Shown here piece by piece: positions 8,228-15,782 of a stretch of DNA of 30,811 bases (its first letter is position 1; each line of letters begins with the position of its first letter). A model generated the notes under the pieces. The model was not told where the DNA came from. It saw nothing but the letters and a program-made list of their open reading frames with translations, and ran no database searches. Where the stretch lies: the NCBI GenBank assembly GCA_964526675.1, contig CAZGLY010000035.1:1-30811 (forward strand), read 5' to 3'. The DNA is from CAZADA01 sp964526675 (GTDB lineage Bacteria; Pseudomonadota; Alphaproteobacteria; Caulobacterales; Maricaulaceae). Both the position numbers and the translations under genes were made by a program.

Positions 8228-8260
8228 GAGCTCCGCGCTCCAGCGTTGACAATCCGTTCG

Positions 8261-8266
8261 AGTATA
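8261..8266 (-). promoter_or_regulatory. Possible -10 element for the 449-aa membrane protein gene
   Basis: TATACT on the minus strand, 34 bases before the start codon, in a locally AT-rich stretch. No good -35 is found at the proper spacing (TCGCCG at 17 bases), so the promoter is tentative or depends on an activator. If real, the membrane protein need not rely on read-through from lhr. Confidence 0.3.
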
Positions 8267-8297
8267 CGGGACATATGCAATCTCGGCGACGTTTGTT

Positions 8298-8315
8298 CAC
8301 TGCCCTTCTGCAGTG
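8298..8315. terminator. Inverted repeat downstream of the lhr-type gene
   Basis: CACTGC and GCAGTG form a perfect 6-bp inverted repeat around a 6-base loop, about 55 bases after the helicase stop codon. There is no T run on the minus strand. It may be a weak terminator or a protein site that separates the helicase from the membrane protein gene. Confidence 0.3.
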
Positions 8316-8367
8316 TTTGCGTCCTATGGCGCATCGCGCGAGCCCAACTCCACGCTTTCTCGCTCTT

Positions 8368-11067
8368 CTATCCGAGCGCTTCCGCGGCCAGATCCTCGGC
8401 CGTTTCCGCCAACAACGCCTCTTGAGCGGCTCCAAACACGGGTTCGCGGCCGATTTCCAGCATCACCGGCACTGACAGAGGGGATATCCGCGTCAGAGCC
8501 GCGTGGCGGATGCGCCCCTGGATCCGTTTTAGGCCGTCCGCCAGCCGTCGCAAGTCCAGAAGTCCAGAGCCGGCGTCGCGCCATGCCGCCTCCAACAGAA
8601 TGTGATCAGGCTCATGGGTCCGCAAAACGTCGTAGATCAAGTCCGTGGAGAAGGTGACTTGCCGTCCCGTCTTTTCGTGACCAGGCAGGCGCCGCTCCAG
8701 CAATCCGGACACAAGCGCGCAACGCCGAAATGTGCGCTTCATCAAATGACTTTCGTTGATCCACGCGTCTAAGTCGTCACCGAGCATGTCTTCACTGAAG
8801 AGATCCGCGAGGTCGACATCGGCCAGATCCTCAAGGCCCCAAACAGACAGTGCGTAGTCATTGCAAACAAAACCCATCGGCTTCTTGGCCAACCGCTCGA
8901 GCCGACGGGTCACCAGCATCCCCAGCGTTTGGTGCGCGAGGCGGCCATCAAACGGATACGCGACCAGATACCATTTCCCGCCGCGCGGAAACGTCTCCAC
9001 GAGCATTTCGTTGGGCGCGGGGATCACCGACCGCGCGGCCTGAGCCTCCAGCCACTCGCGCACCTGGTTTGGCAGCGTGCGCCATCGGGCGGGCTCGGAG
9101 ATCATGGCTCGCACGCGCGCGGCCAAGAAGGTCGACAAAGGAAACTTTCCCCCCTGCCAGCTGGGCACCCGCGGCTGGCCGCCGCGCGCGGGCGTGGCGT
9201 AGACATCGGTTTCGGCCATGCCCTCGAACTGCAGAAGACGCCCCGCGAAAACAAACGTGTCGCCGGGACTGAGTTGGCTGGCGTACCACTCTTCCATGCG
9301 CCCGATCGCGCGGCCGCCGCGGATCTGGCGCGCTCGCGGCGGCGGCGTTGTCGGCGCGCGTTGGCGCAGCGCCATCTGCGGGCGTGGAGGGACCGCGTGG
9401 GAGGGCGCGTCCGCGGCCCGGCGACCCGCAGCCAGACGCACATCAAGCATCGGCTCCTCGACGATGGCGCCCACATTCATGCGGTGGCGCTGGGCGGCCT
9501 CACGATTCCGCGCGCGCCAACGCCCGCCCTGTTTCACGATGCGCCGGAAGCGATCATAGGTTCCCAAGGCGTAGCCGCCGGTGGAGACGAGATCCAACAC
9601 CCGCTGGAACGTGCGCGCGTCCAAGTCGGCGTAGGGCGCGGCGGTGGTCAGTTCCGCGTAGAGTTCCTCTTCACGAAACGGCTCGCCGCAGGCGCGGCCC
9701 ATGACGTGTTGAGCCAGCACGTCCAGCGCGCCTAAGGGCGATGTTTCGCCGTCAAGCTCCCCGGCCGCCACGGCGTCCTGGGCGGCGAGGCACTCCAGAA
9801 CCTCAAAGCGATTGCTTGGCGCAAGCAGCGCGCGGCTCGCCTCTTCCAGGCGGTGATTGGCCCGCCCGATGCGTTGGATGAGACGCGCAGCCCCCTTCGG
9901 CGCGCCCATTTGGATGACCAAATCCACGTCCCCCCAGTCGATCCCGAGGTCCAGCGTGGATGTGCACACCACGGCGCGCAGACTCCCCGCGGCCATTGCG
10001 GCCTCCACCTTGCGGCGTTGTCCCACATCCAACGACCCGTGGTGCAAAGCGATGGGCAACGCGTCGGCGTTGGCCGCCCAAAGGCCCTGGAACGTCATCT
10101 CCGCCTGGGAGCGGGTGTTGACGAACACCAGGGCCGTGCGCGCCGTCTTGATCTGGGCGTAGACCTCCTCATAGGCGTGGCGACCCGTGTGGCCGGCCCA
10201 CGGGATGCGTTCCTCGGACGCGAGCACCTCGATCTCGGCGGCCGCGCCCCCCGCGCCGCGCACGATCGCGACATGGTTGGCGCGCTGGTCCGATGACGAT
10301 GAAGCGGCGGCGCGCGCGCCCGAGGCGGCGTCCGCGGCGGTCTCCGTCTCCGCCGCCTGCAGCGTGCGCGGCCGCTGCGGGGCCAACCAGCGCGCCAACG
10401 CGTCTGCGTGCGCCACCGTCGCGCTCAGACCGATGCGGCGAAAGCCTGGCGCCCAGCGCTCCAACGCCGCCAGGCCGAGCGTCAGCAAATCGCCCCTCTT
10501 CGTGGGCGCGAGGGCGTGGGCTTCGTCCACGATCACCGCCTGCAGATCCGCGAAAAACGCCGCGCTGTTCTCTTGAGCGATGAACAGAGCGAGTTGCTCG
10601 GGCGTGGTCAGCAACATGTCCGGAGGACGCGCCCGCTGGCGTTGGCGTTTTGCGGGGGGCGTGTCGCCGGTGCGCGTCTCGACGCGAACATCCAGCCCCA
10701 TCTCCCGAATTGGCTCCTCCAGATTGCGCGCCACATCAACAGTCAACGCCTTCAAAGGGCTGATGTAGAGCGTGTGTAAGGCGTGGGGGCGCGCGCCGCC
10801 CGGCGCGCGCTCATGGCGGCGATGGTTCGCCGCCTCCAGCGCGATCAAACTCGGCAGGAAGCCGGCCAGAGTTTTGCCCCCGCCTGTCGGCGCGATCAGA
10901 AGCACCGACTCCCCGCGCGCCGCCGCAGCCGCGACCGCCTTTTGGTGAGGTCGTGGCGACCAACCGCGCGCCGCGAACCAGCGTGCGAACCGCTCCGGCA
11001 TCACGGGCTCCGCCGACTCCGGATCCGTCAGCTCCTGCGTGCGTGCGTCCTGCGCCATAAACCCCAT
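8368..11067 (-). CDS. Ligase-associated DNA damage response DEXH-box helicase (Lhr-type)
   Basis: An Lhr-core superfamily 2 helicase of about 899 aa. Visible motifs (numbering from the ATG at 11067): Walker A APTGGGKT at about 59-66; DEAH at about 181-184 followed by ALAPTKRGDLL; GLSATV (motif III) at about 213-218; and motif VI QRIGRANHRLEEASRALL. The C-terminal half holds the Lhr winged-helix/beta-barrel region (for example MEEWYASQLSPGDTFVFAG). A low-complexity Ala/Ser insert of about 25 residues separates the two RecA-like lobes. Family members are ATP-driven 3'-5' translocases that work with the MBL exonuclease, PdeM and an ATP-dependent ligase. The start is uncertain: a GTG at 11085 and ATGs at 11067 and 11058 are in frame, none with a strong ribosome-binding site. 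The upstream 68-aa gene on the same strand suggests co-transcription from the LexA-box promoter. Confidence 0.94.
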   Translation of the reverse strand: MGFMAQDARTQELTDPESAEPVMPERFARWFAARGWSPRPHQKAVAAAAARGESVLLIAPTGGGKTLAGFLPSLIALEAANHRRHERAPGGARPHALHTLYISPLKALTVDVARNLEEPIREMGLDVRVETRTGDTPPAKRQRQRARPPDMLLTTPEQLALFIAQENSAAFFADLQAVIVDEAHALAPTKRGDLLTLGLAALERWAPGFRRIGLSATVAHADALARWLAPQRPRTLQAAETETAADAASGARAAASSSSDQRANHVAIVRGAGGAAAEIEVLASEERIPWAGHTGRHAYEEVYAQIKTARTALVFVNTRSQAEMTFQGLWAANADALPIALHHGSLDVGQRRKVEAAMAAGSLRAVVCTSTLDLGIDWGDVDLVIQMGAPKGAARLIQRIGRANHRLEEASRALLAPSNRFEVLECLAAQDAVAAGELDGETSPLGALDVLAQHVMGRACGEPFREEELYAELTTAAPYADLDARTFQRVLDLVSTGGYALGTYDRFRRIVKQGGRWRARNREAAQRHRMNVGAIVEEPMLDVRLAAGRRAADAPSHAVPPRPQMALRQRAPTTPPPRARQIRGGRAIGRMEEWYASQLSPGDTFVFAGRLLQFEGMAETDVYATPARGGQPRVPSWQGGKFPLSTFLAARVRAMISEPARWRTLPNQVREWLEAQAARSVIPAPNEMLVETFPRGGKWYLVAYPFDGRLAHQTLGMLVTRRLERLAKKPMGFVCNDYALSVWGLEDLADVDLADLFSEDMLGDDLDAWINESHLMKRTFRRCALVSGLLERRLPGHEKTGRQVTFSTDLIYDVLRTHEPDHILLEAAWRDAGSGLLDLRRLADGLKRIQGRIRHAALTRISPLSVPVMLEIGREPVFGAAQEALLAETAEDLAAEALG

Positions 11068-11137
11068 GTGGCGTCTTGGTCCCACGCTGGCGAGGGCGTC
11101 GTCAGCGATGACGACACGATGCGCAGCGGCCCGGCGG

Positions 11138-11344
11138 TTATCCGAACTGCGCGTGGGCCATCGCGTTTTGGGCGCGCGCGGCGTCCTCCTCCGCCTCCGC
11201 CTGCGTCCACCAGCCCCGGCGGCCCGCGGCGAGCACCGCGCCGCCTTGCATCAAATGCCAGCGATACCGGCCGTCATGCGATGGGAAGGTGACGATCACA
11301 TCCTGCCCGAGATCACCCTCGATCATGCTTCGATCATAACTCAT
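11138..11344 (-). CDS. 68-aa hypothetical protein upstream of the helicase
   Basis: A short gene with a convincing ribosome-binding site (GGAGGG six bases before the ATG at 11344). The sequence begins MSYDRSMIEGDLG and has a central aromatic stretch (DGRYRWHLMQGGAVLAAG) followed by a helix rich in Ala and Glu (QAEAEEDAARAQ). The pattern of a Y/F-W-x-L strand, a small turn and then a helix recalls the short DUF1508/YegP-like fold, but that is only a resemblance. It is the first gene of the minus-strand side of the repair island, 46 bases from a LexA box, so it would be SOS-induced if that box works in this direction. A longer in-frame start at 11368 lacks a ribosome-binding site. Confidence 0.7.
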   Translation of the reverse strand: MSYDRSMIEGDLGQDVIVTFPSHDGRYRWHLMQGGAVLAAGRRGWWTQAEAEEDAARAQNAMAHAQFG

Positions 11345-11389
11345 AGGTCGCCCTCCAATCTCGCGCATCCAGCCATTAGCGCTGCAAAT

Positions 11390-11404
11390 GTTCTATTTAT
11401 GTTC
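11390..11404. promoter_or_regulatory. LexA (SOS) box GTTC-N7-GTTC
   Basis: GTTCTATTTATGTTC is an exact match to the alphaproteobacterial LexA operator GTTC-N7-GTTC. It lies in the divergent region between the 68-aa gene with lhr (start 11344, minus) and the MBL exonuclease (start 11409 or 11457, plus), in an AT-rich stretch suited to promoters. It therefore probably represses one or both units until DNA damage. Both flanking units encode DNA-repair proteins, which strongly supports the call. Confidence 0.75.
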
Positions 11405-11456
11405 TATCATGGTTCCTTGTGGGAGCAAGGCCTTTTTTGGACGCCGCGTGGGCGCT

Positions 11457-12494
11457 ATGTCTGGCGGGATGGATCCCAGCGCGCTTTTGCACCCGACGCC
11501 GGGCGGGCTGTATTGCCCACCGGGGGATTTCTTCATCGATCCGGTGCGCAAAGTCGATCGTGCCGTGATCACCCACGGCCACGCCGATCACGCGCGCGCG
11601 GGTCACGCCGCGGTTTTGGCGACGCCCGAGACGCTGGCGATCATGGCCGCCCGTTATGGCGAGGACTTCACGGGATCGCGGCAGGCGGCGGCCTATGGCG
11701 ACAACACCGTCATCAACGGCGTTTCGGTGACGTTGATACCCGCCGGCCACGTCTTGGGCTCCGCCCAGGCGGTCGTCGAGAAGGACGGCCTCGTCATCGC
11801 GGTGTCCGGCGATTACAAGCGTCGCGCCGATCCCACCTGCGCGCCCTTCGAGCCGCCGCGCTGTCATGTGTATGTCTCCGAGGCGACCTTTGCGCTGCCG
11901 GTGTTCCGTCATCCCGACGACCGATCGGAGATCGCCAAACTGCTCGCCAGCGTGCGGCAATTTCCTGAGCGCGCGCATGTGGTCGGCGCTTACAGCTTGG
12001 GCAAGGCTCAGCGGGTGATCGCGCTTTTGCGCGAGGCGGGCTATGACGCGCCGGTTTACATCCATGGCGCGATGGACAGGCTCAGCGCGCTCTATGAAGC
12101 GCACGGCGTCCCTCTGGGCGACCTGCGCCCGGCGACCGTTCGTGAAAAGGGCAAGGCCGGCGGCGCGAAGCGGGACTTTGCGGGCCAGATCGTTGTGGCC
12201 CCGCCGTCCTCCATGACGGATGTGTGGGCGCGGCGGTTTCCCGATCCTGTCACGGCCTTCGCCTCGGGCTGGATGCGCATCCGTCAGCGGGCGAAACAGC
12301 GCGGCGTTGAGCTGCCGCTGATCCTTTCAGATCATGCGGATTGGGACGAGCTGACCGACACGGTGCGTGAGATCCGCCCTGACCAGTTGTGGATCACCCA
12401 TGGCCGAGAGGACGCGCTCGCGCGTTGGGCGGCGCTGGAAGGGATCGCCGCCACGCCGCTGCGTCTTGTGGGCTATGAGGATGAGGAGGACTGA
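11457..12494 (+). CDS. Ligase-associated DNA damage response exonuclease (metallo-beta-lactamase fold)
   Basis: A 345-aa MBL-fold nuclease of the CPSF/SNM1-like group associated with Lhr-type helicase and ATP-dependent ligase. The metal site is clear: H40-x-H42-x-D44-H45 (THGHADHARAGH). Further conserved points are AGHVLGSAQ at about 99-107, SGDYKRR at about 120-126, LSDHADW near residue 290 and a terminal WITHGRED. The N-terminus LLHPTPGGLYCPPGDFFIDP is characteristic of the family, which supports a start at or near 11457; an upstream in-frame ATG at 11409 is only five bases after the LexA box and is less likely. Family members are thought to trim DNA ends before ligation. It is transcribed away from the helicase, with a LexA box between them. 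The gene that follows is an alpha/beta hydrolase, not the expected ligase. Confidence 0.93.
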   Translation: MSGGMDPSALLHPTPGGLYCPPGDFFIDPVRKVDRAVITHGHADHARAGHAAVLATPETLAIMAARYGEDFTGSRQAAAYGDNTVINGVSVTLIPAGHVLGSAQAVVEKDGLVIAVSGDYKRRADPTCAPFEPPRCHVYVSEATFALPVFRHPDDRSEIAKLLASVRQFPERAHVVGAYSLGKAQRVIALLREAGYDAPVYIHGAMDRLSALYEAHGVPLGDLRPATVREKGKAGGAKRDFAGQIVVAPPSSMTDVWARRFPDPVTAFASGWMRIRQRAKQRGVELPLILSDHADWDELTDTVREIRPDQLWITHGREDALARWAALEGIAATPLRLVGYEDEED

Positions 12495-12504
12495 GAGGCC
12501 GCCG

Positions 12505-13518
12505 ATGGGATGGGTGTCGAGGGCCATGGCCCTGATCGCCGTCGTGGTGATGGCGCCGTTGGTTGTCGGGGCGGCCTATGAGGCGGTCTGCGATCTGCGC
12601 GCGCGGCGCTTGGCGCCGCCTGGCCGCATGATCGTGGTTGGTGGCGTGGAGCAGCACCTCCATTGCATAGGACGCGGCGCGCCGACGGTGATCCTTGAGG
12701 CCGGGGCGTTTAGCCATTCCGTGAACTGGGCGTTGGTGCAGCCTGGTCTCGCTGAGGCGACCCGGGTTTGCGCCTACGATCGGGCGGGTTTGGCCTGGAG
12801 CGGTTCTCGGCCCGGTTCGGTCGACGGACCAACGCGCGCCCGTCAGCTCCACGCTCTGCTCAACGCGGCTGGGGAACGGGGACCGTATGTGATGGTCGGC
12901 CATTCGTTCGGCGGTCTGCTTGTGCGGGAGTTCCAACGCCAGCAGGCGCAGGATGTTGTCGGCGTCGCCGCGATCGACTCGTCGTTTCCGGGCCAAAACG
13001 CGGCGTTCGCGGAGGCGGAGATCGCATGGGCGTGGCATGTGGTCATCGCCGACCGCTTGCCGTCGGCCTCCGTCCATGTCGGTCTGACGCGCGTGTTCAA
13101 CCGGGCCTTCTACCGTGATGGCTATCCGGATTTTTCGCCCATGGCTTTTCAGGAGCTGACCCATTTCGCCGCCGATCCTGGACATCGGGCCGCCGCCACG
13201 TCCGAAATGGCGGCCGCGGCCGATCCGCAGTGGGCGGAAGCGCTGAACGCCCACAGCCTTGGGGACGTGCCGCTTGCTGTGGTTTCGGCTGGCGTGCGGC
13301 CGCGCAGTTGGTTCGCCTCGGACGCGGATCAAGCACGCTCCGCGGCGGTGTGGGCGTCCTTGCAGGCGCGACTTGTCGCGCTGTCGACGAACAGCCGGCG
13401 CGTGATCGTGGATGACGCCGACCACAACTCCTTGCTGGGGAATGCAGAACACGCAGCCGCGACGCGAACGGCCATTCTCTGGGTGGTCAATGAAGCGCGG
13501 CGTAAAGCGCCTCTGTGA
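12505..13518 (+). CDS. Alpha/beta hydrolase, membrane-anchored
   Basis: A 337-aa protein with an N-terminal hydrophobic segment (residues about 6-26, a signal anchor or signal peptide) and an alpha/beta hydrolase domain. The oxyanion-side strand reads TVILEAGAFS (61-70), CAYDRAGLAWS is at 89-99, the nucleophile elbow is GHSFGG with S134, and the histidine is probably in DDADHNSLL near residue 308. It likely acts outside or at the outer face of the inner membrane; the substrate is unknown. It starts 10 bases after the exonuclease stop, so it is probably co-transcribed with it and possibly SOS-responsive through position alone. It occupies the place where a ligase gene might be expected. Its 3' end overlaps the convergent serine hydrolase gene by 32 bases. 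Confidence 0.85.
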   Translation: MGWVSRAMALIAVVVMAPLVVGAAYEAVCDLRARRLAPPGRMIVVGGVEQHLHCIGRGAPTVILEAGAFSHSVNWALVQPGLAEATRVCAYDRAGLAWSGSRPGSVDGPTRARQLHALLNAAGERGPYVMVGHSFGGLLVREFQRQQAQDVVGVAAIDSSFPGQNAAFAEAEIAWAWHVVIADRLPSASVHVGLTRVFNRAFYRDGYPDFSPMAFQELTHFAADPGHRAAATSEMAAAADPQWAEALNAHSLGDVPLAVVSAGVRPRSWFASDADQARSAAVWASLQARLVALSTNSRRVIVDDADHNSLLGNAEHAAATRTAILWVVNEARRKAPL

Positions 13519-14644
13519 GCTTTGCGGCGCGGGCGTCGGTCACCAACGCCGGGCTCATGGTCAGCGTGACGTAGGCGAATGTGAGCTTGCGGTCCGGGTC
13601 CGCGAAGGCGCTCGAGCCGCCAAAGCCGGTGTGGCCCACGCTGCGCTCGCCTGGGCCATAATACTGGTGGTCCGGCGTGTTTCGGATCACCCCCGCGCCG
13701 AATGAGAGATCAAAAGGCAGCACCAGATTGGGCCCGGCGATCCGCTCCTGCGTGGCCGCGGCGACCGTCTCGGGCTTCAGCAGGTCGGTCTCGTCAAGCC
13801 GCCCTTGGCGCGCGAAGGGCTGGAGCGCGCGCGCGACGCTGAGCGCGGTCCCGTGGCCGTTGGAGCCGGGCAACTCGGCCCCGCGTTGGCGAGCCAGATC
13901 GCCGGCGCGGGCGCTGGCCCACGGCGTGAGAAAGGCGAGGCGGGTGGGCTCGTTGATCTCCCCCAGATCCGGCGGCGCCGGCGGCTTGCGCGGGGTCGCG
14001 GCGCGCGCTTGGGCGGTCTCGGGCATGCCGATCCACAGGTCGAGGCCGAAGGGATCGCCAAGCTTGTCGCGCAAGAGCTGCCCGACGGTGCGTCCGGACG
14101 CGCGGCGCGCGATTTCGCCCGCGAGAAAGCCAAACGTTTCCGGGTGATAGCCGCAGGCGGCTCCCGGCGGCCACAGCGGCGTCATCGCCGCGAGGGCGGC
14201 GGTCGTGCGCTCCCAGTCGAACCAGGCGTCAGGGCTCCAGCCCGCGCTCTCCGGGAAGCCGGCGAGACCCGCCTGGTGAGACAGGATCTGGGCCACCGTG
14301 AGCGCGCCTTTTCCTTCCGCCGCAAACTCCGGCCACAGGTCGGCGACAGGCTGGTCGTAGTCCACGGCGCCGTCGTCCACGAGGATCGCGATCACCAGCG
14401 CCGTCAACGCTTTCGAGAGGGAAAAGATCGGAACGAGGGTCTGGGGCGTGAACGGCGTTGCGTCTCCACGGTCGATGGATCCGGCCCAGAGATCCACCAC
14501 CGTGTCGCCGTCCAGCGTCGCCGCCACGCCCACGCCACGGGTCTCCGCGTTGTCCGCGAAGAGTTTCGCGAGCGCGTCGCGCACCGGCTCAAAGCCCGGC
14601 GCGCAGGTTCCGTTGACGGTGACGGGCGAGGACGCGGCGCTCAT
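13487..14644 (-). CDS. Serine hydrolase, beta-lactamase class C / family VIII esterase type
   Basis: A 385-aa penicillin-binding-protein-like serine hydrolase. The nucleophile motif SxxK is S75-L-S-K78 (IFSLSKALTAL). The second motif is Y166-H-P (ACGYHPETFGFLAGEI), and GHTGFGGSSAF at about residue 345 matches the KTG-equivalent region of family VIII carboxylesterases. There is no obvious signal peptide, so a cytoplasmic esterase is more likely than a true beta-lactamase. The ATG at 14644 begins the conserved part; a longer frame extends upstream into gapR and is not used. It lies 43 bases downstream of gapR on the same strand. The last 32 bases overlap the end of the convergent alpha/beta hydrolase. 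Confidence 0.88.
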   Translation of the reverse strand: MSAASSPVTVNGTCAPGFEPVRDALAKLFADNAETRGVGVAATLDGDTVVDLWAGSIDRGDATPFTPQTLVPIFSLSKALTALVIAILVDDGAVDYDQPVADLWPEFAAEGKGALTVAQILSHQAGLAGFPESAGWSPDAWFDWERTTAALAAMTPLWPPGAACGYHPETFGFLAGEIARRASGRTVGQLLRDKLGDPFGLDLWIGMPETAQARAATPRKPPAPPDLGEINEPTRLAFLTPWASARAGDLARQRGAELPGSNGHGTALSVARALQPFARQGRLDETDLLKPETVAAATQERIAGPNLVLPFDLSFGAGVIRNTPDHQYYGPGERSVGHTGFGGSSAFADPDRKLTFAYVTLTMSPALVTDARAAKLTEALYAALH

Positions 14645-14687
14645 GGGCGCGTATGTCGCCCATTCGCGCCGACTTGGCCACCGGCGC

Positions 14688-14960
14688 TTACGGTTCGATG
14701 GCGCTGAGATAGAGGTCGAGCAGCGCTTCTTCTTCGGCGCGCTGGTTTTGGTCCTTCTTCCGCAAGGACACGACCTTGCGCAGGATCTTGGCGTCAAAGC
14801 CCATGGCTTTCGCCTCGGCGTAGACTTCCTTGATGTCCGTCATCACCGCGGCCTTGTCCTCCTCCAGCCGCTCCACGCGCTGGATGAAGGCCAAAAGCTG
14901 TTCGCGCGCGGCGCCGCCCATGCGGTCGGTGTCGCTGTGCATCTGTTCCGCAGCGGCCAT
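14688..14960 (-). CDS. gapR: GapR-family nucleoid-associated protein (DUF2312)
   Basis: A 90-aa DUF2312 protein. The core AREQLLAFIQRVERLEEDKA, then KEVYAEAKAMGFDAKILRKV and a tail LLDLYLSAIEP, closely matches Caulobacter GapR, a dimeric/tetrameric coiled-coil protein that binds overtwisted AT-rich DNA and helps replication and transcription. The ATG at 14960 is chosen because GGAGGGG sits six bases before it and the product then matches the usual length of about 90 aa. Longer in-frame starts exist at 14975 and 15011 (GTG). A GAATC lies at 15005-15009, just upstream, and could bring methylation-dependent control. It sits in a minus-strand series with a GGCT-like protein upstream and a serine hydrolase downstream. 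Confidence 0.92.
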   Translation of the reverse strand: MAAAEQMHSDTDRMGGAAREQLLAFIQRVERLEEDKAAVMTDIKEVYAEAKAMGFDAKILRKVVSLRKKDQNQRAEEEALLDLYLSAIEP

Positions 14961-15029
14961 GTCCATCCCCTCCATCACCGCGCGACGTCGCAAAGACGCG
15001 CGCCGAATCACATCGCATCGCCGGAGAGG

Positions 15030-15782
15030 CTAGGAGGCGGGCGCGGTGAACGGAAGACCGACGCGAGCGCTCAGCTGTGCGGAACGCGCCTCGCGCAAAT
15101 CGGCGTTCGCGGCGTTCGCCGCGACAAAGGCCCTCAGCTCCTCGCGCGCGCCAAGCACGTCCATCGCTTTGATTTGAATGGCGGTTTGATCGAAGACGGG
15201 GAGGTCGTCCGCACCCGAAACCCGGGCGGCTGCGCTGACGGTCGGGCGTCCATTCACGCCAAACGCGCCGGCCCGCGACACATAGGTCTCCACGACGATA
15301 TCCACAGAAACCGCCGCGCCAGCCGCACACAAGGTCGCGTCGATCGTGACGCGGTCGTAGGCGACGCCGAGCGTCTCCGTCTCGTCCATGATCGCGAGTT
15401 GGGTCTCGGTGAGCCACGTCGCGTGGACTTCCGCGCGCGCGCCGGCCCAGGGATGGATCGTTGCGGGGATCGAGGCGTATCCGGCGAATTTGGCGGCGTG
15501 CGCCACGATATACCCCTCCGCGAGGGCGGTGGTGACCGGCGTGATCGCGTCAGCGCCCGTGAGGTGCGGGCCAAACTTTTCCGCAAGACGCTTCGGCGCC
15601 GCGTTGGAGCCGACCGCCAGCACGGGTCGCCGCCCACGCAAAACTTCCCGGTCAGAGATGGGATCAAAAGCGCGCGCCACGCCGCCCATGAAGACATACG
15701 CGTGGGCGGGCGGTCCGAACGGATAGCTGAGCGCGCGCATGACCGCGGCATGCTCAGCGCGCGGGGGCGTCTCGTCGCTCAC
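15030..15782 (-). CDS. Hypothetical protein, possibly gamma-glutamylcyclotransferase-like
   Basis: A 250-aa protein that I cannot place with certainty. A strand-loop motif PVLAVGSNAAPKRLAEKFG at about 53-71 resembles the YGSN loop of the gamma-glutamylcyclotransferase (GGCT) fold. It is followed by a conserved-looking AEGYIVAHAAKFAGYASIPA and MDETETLGVAYDRVTI, in which the acidic pair could be the GGCT-type acid. No signal peptide or membrane segment is seen. The start is a GTG at 15782 that overlaps the TGA of the upstream alpha/beta hydrolase (GTGA, 4 bases), with GGAG just upstream, so the two are translationally coupled and probably act together. The enzymatic reading is a fold-level guess. 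Confidence 0.7.
   Translation of the reverse strand: MSDETPPRAEHAAVMRALSYPFGPPAHAYVFMGGVARAFDPISDREVLRGRRPVLAVGSNAAPKRLAEKFGPHLTGADAITPVTTALAEGYIVAHAAKFAGYASIPATIHPWAGARAEVHATWLTETQLAIMDETETLGVAYDRVTIDATLCAAGAAVSVDIVVETYVSRAGAFGVNGRPTVSAAARVSGADDLPVFDQTAIQIKAMDVLGAREELRAFVAANAANADLREARSAQLSARVGLPFTAPAS

Noticed and set aside
8246..8279. TTGACA on the plus strand as a promoter pointing into the helicase gene
   Set aside because: No -10 at 16-18 bases (nearest TATA-like hexamers at 11 and 22), and it would drive antisense transcription without any gene.
7780..8340. AT-richer patch as a possible mobile-element insertion
   Set aside because: No terminal inverted repeats, target duplication, integrase or transposase is visible; the lower GC is explained by membrane-segment codons and a promoter.
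6000..12500. Restriction, CBASS, toxin-antitoxin or other phage-defence island
   Set aside because: All recognisable genes belong to the ligase-associated repair set; no defence-type nucleases, cyclases, methyltransferases or toxin folds are seen.
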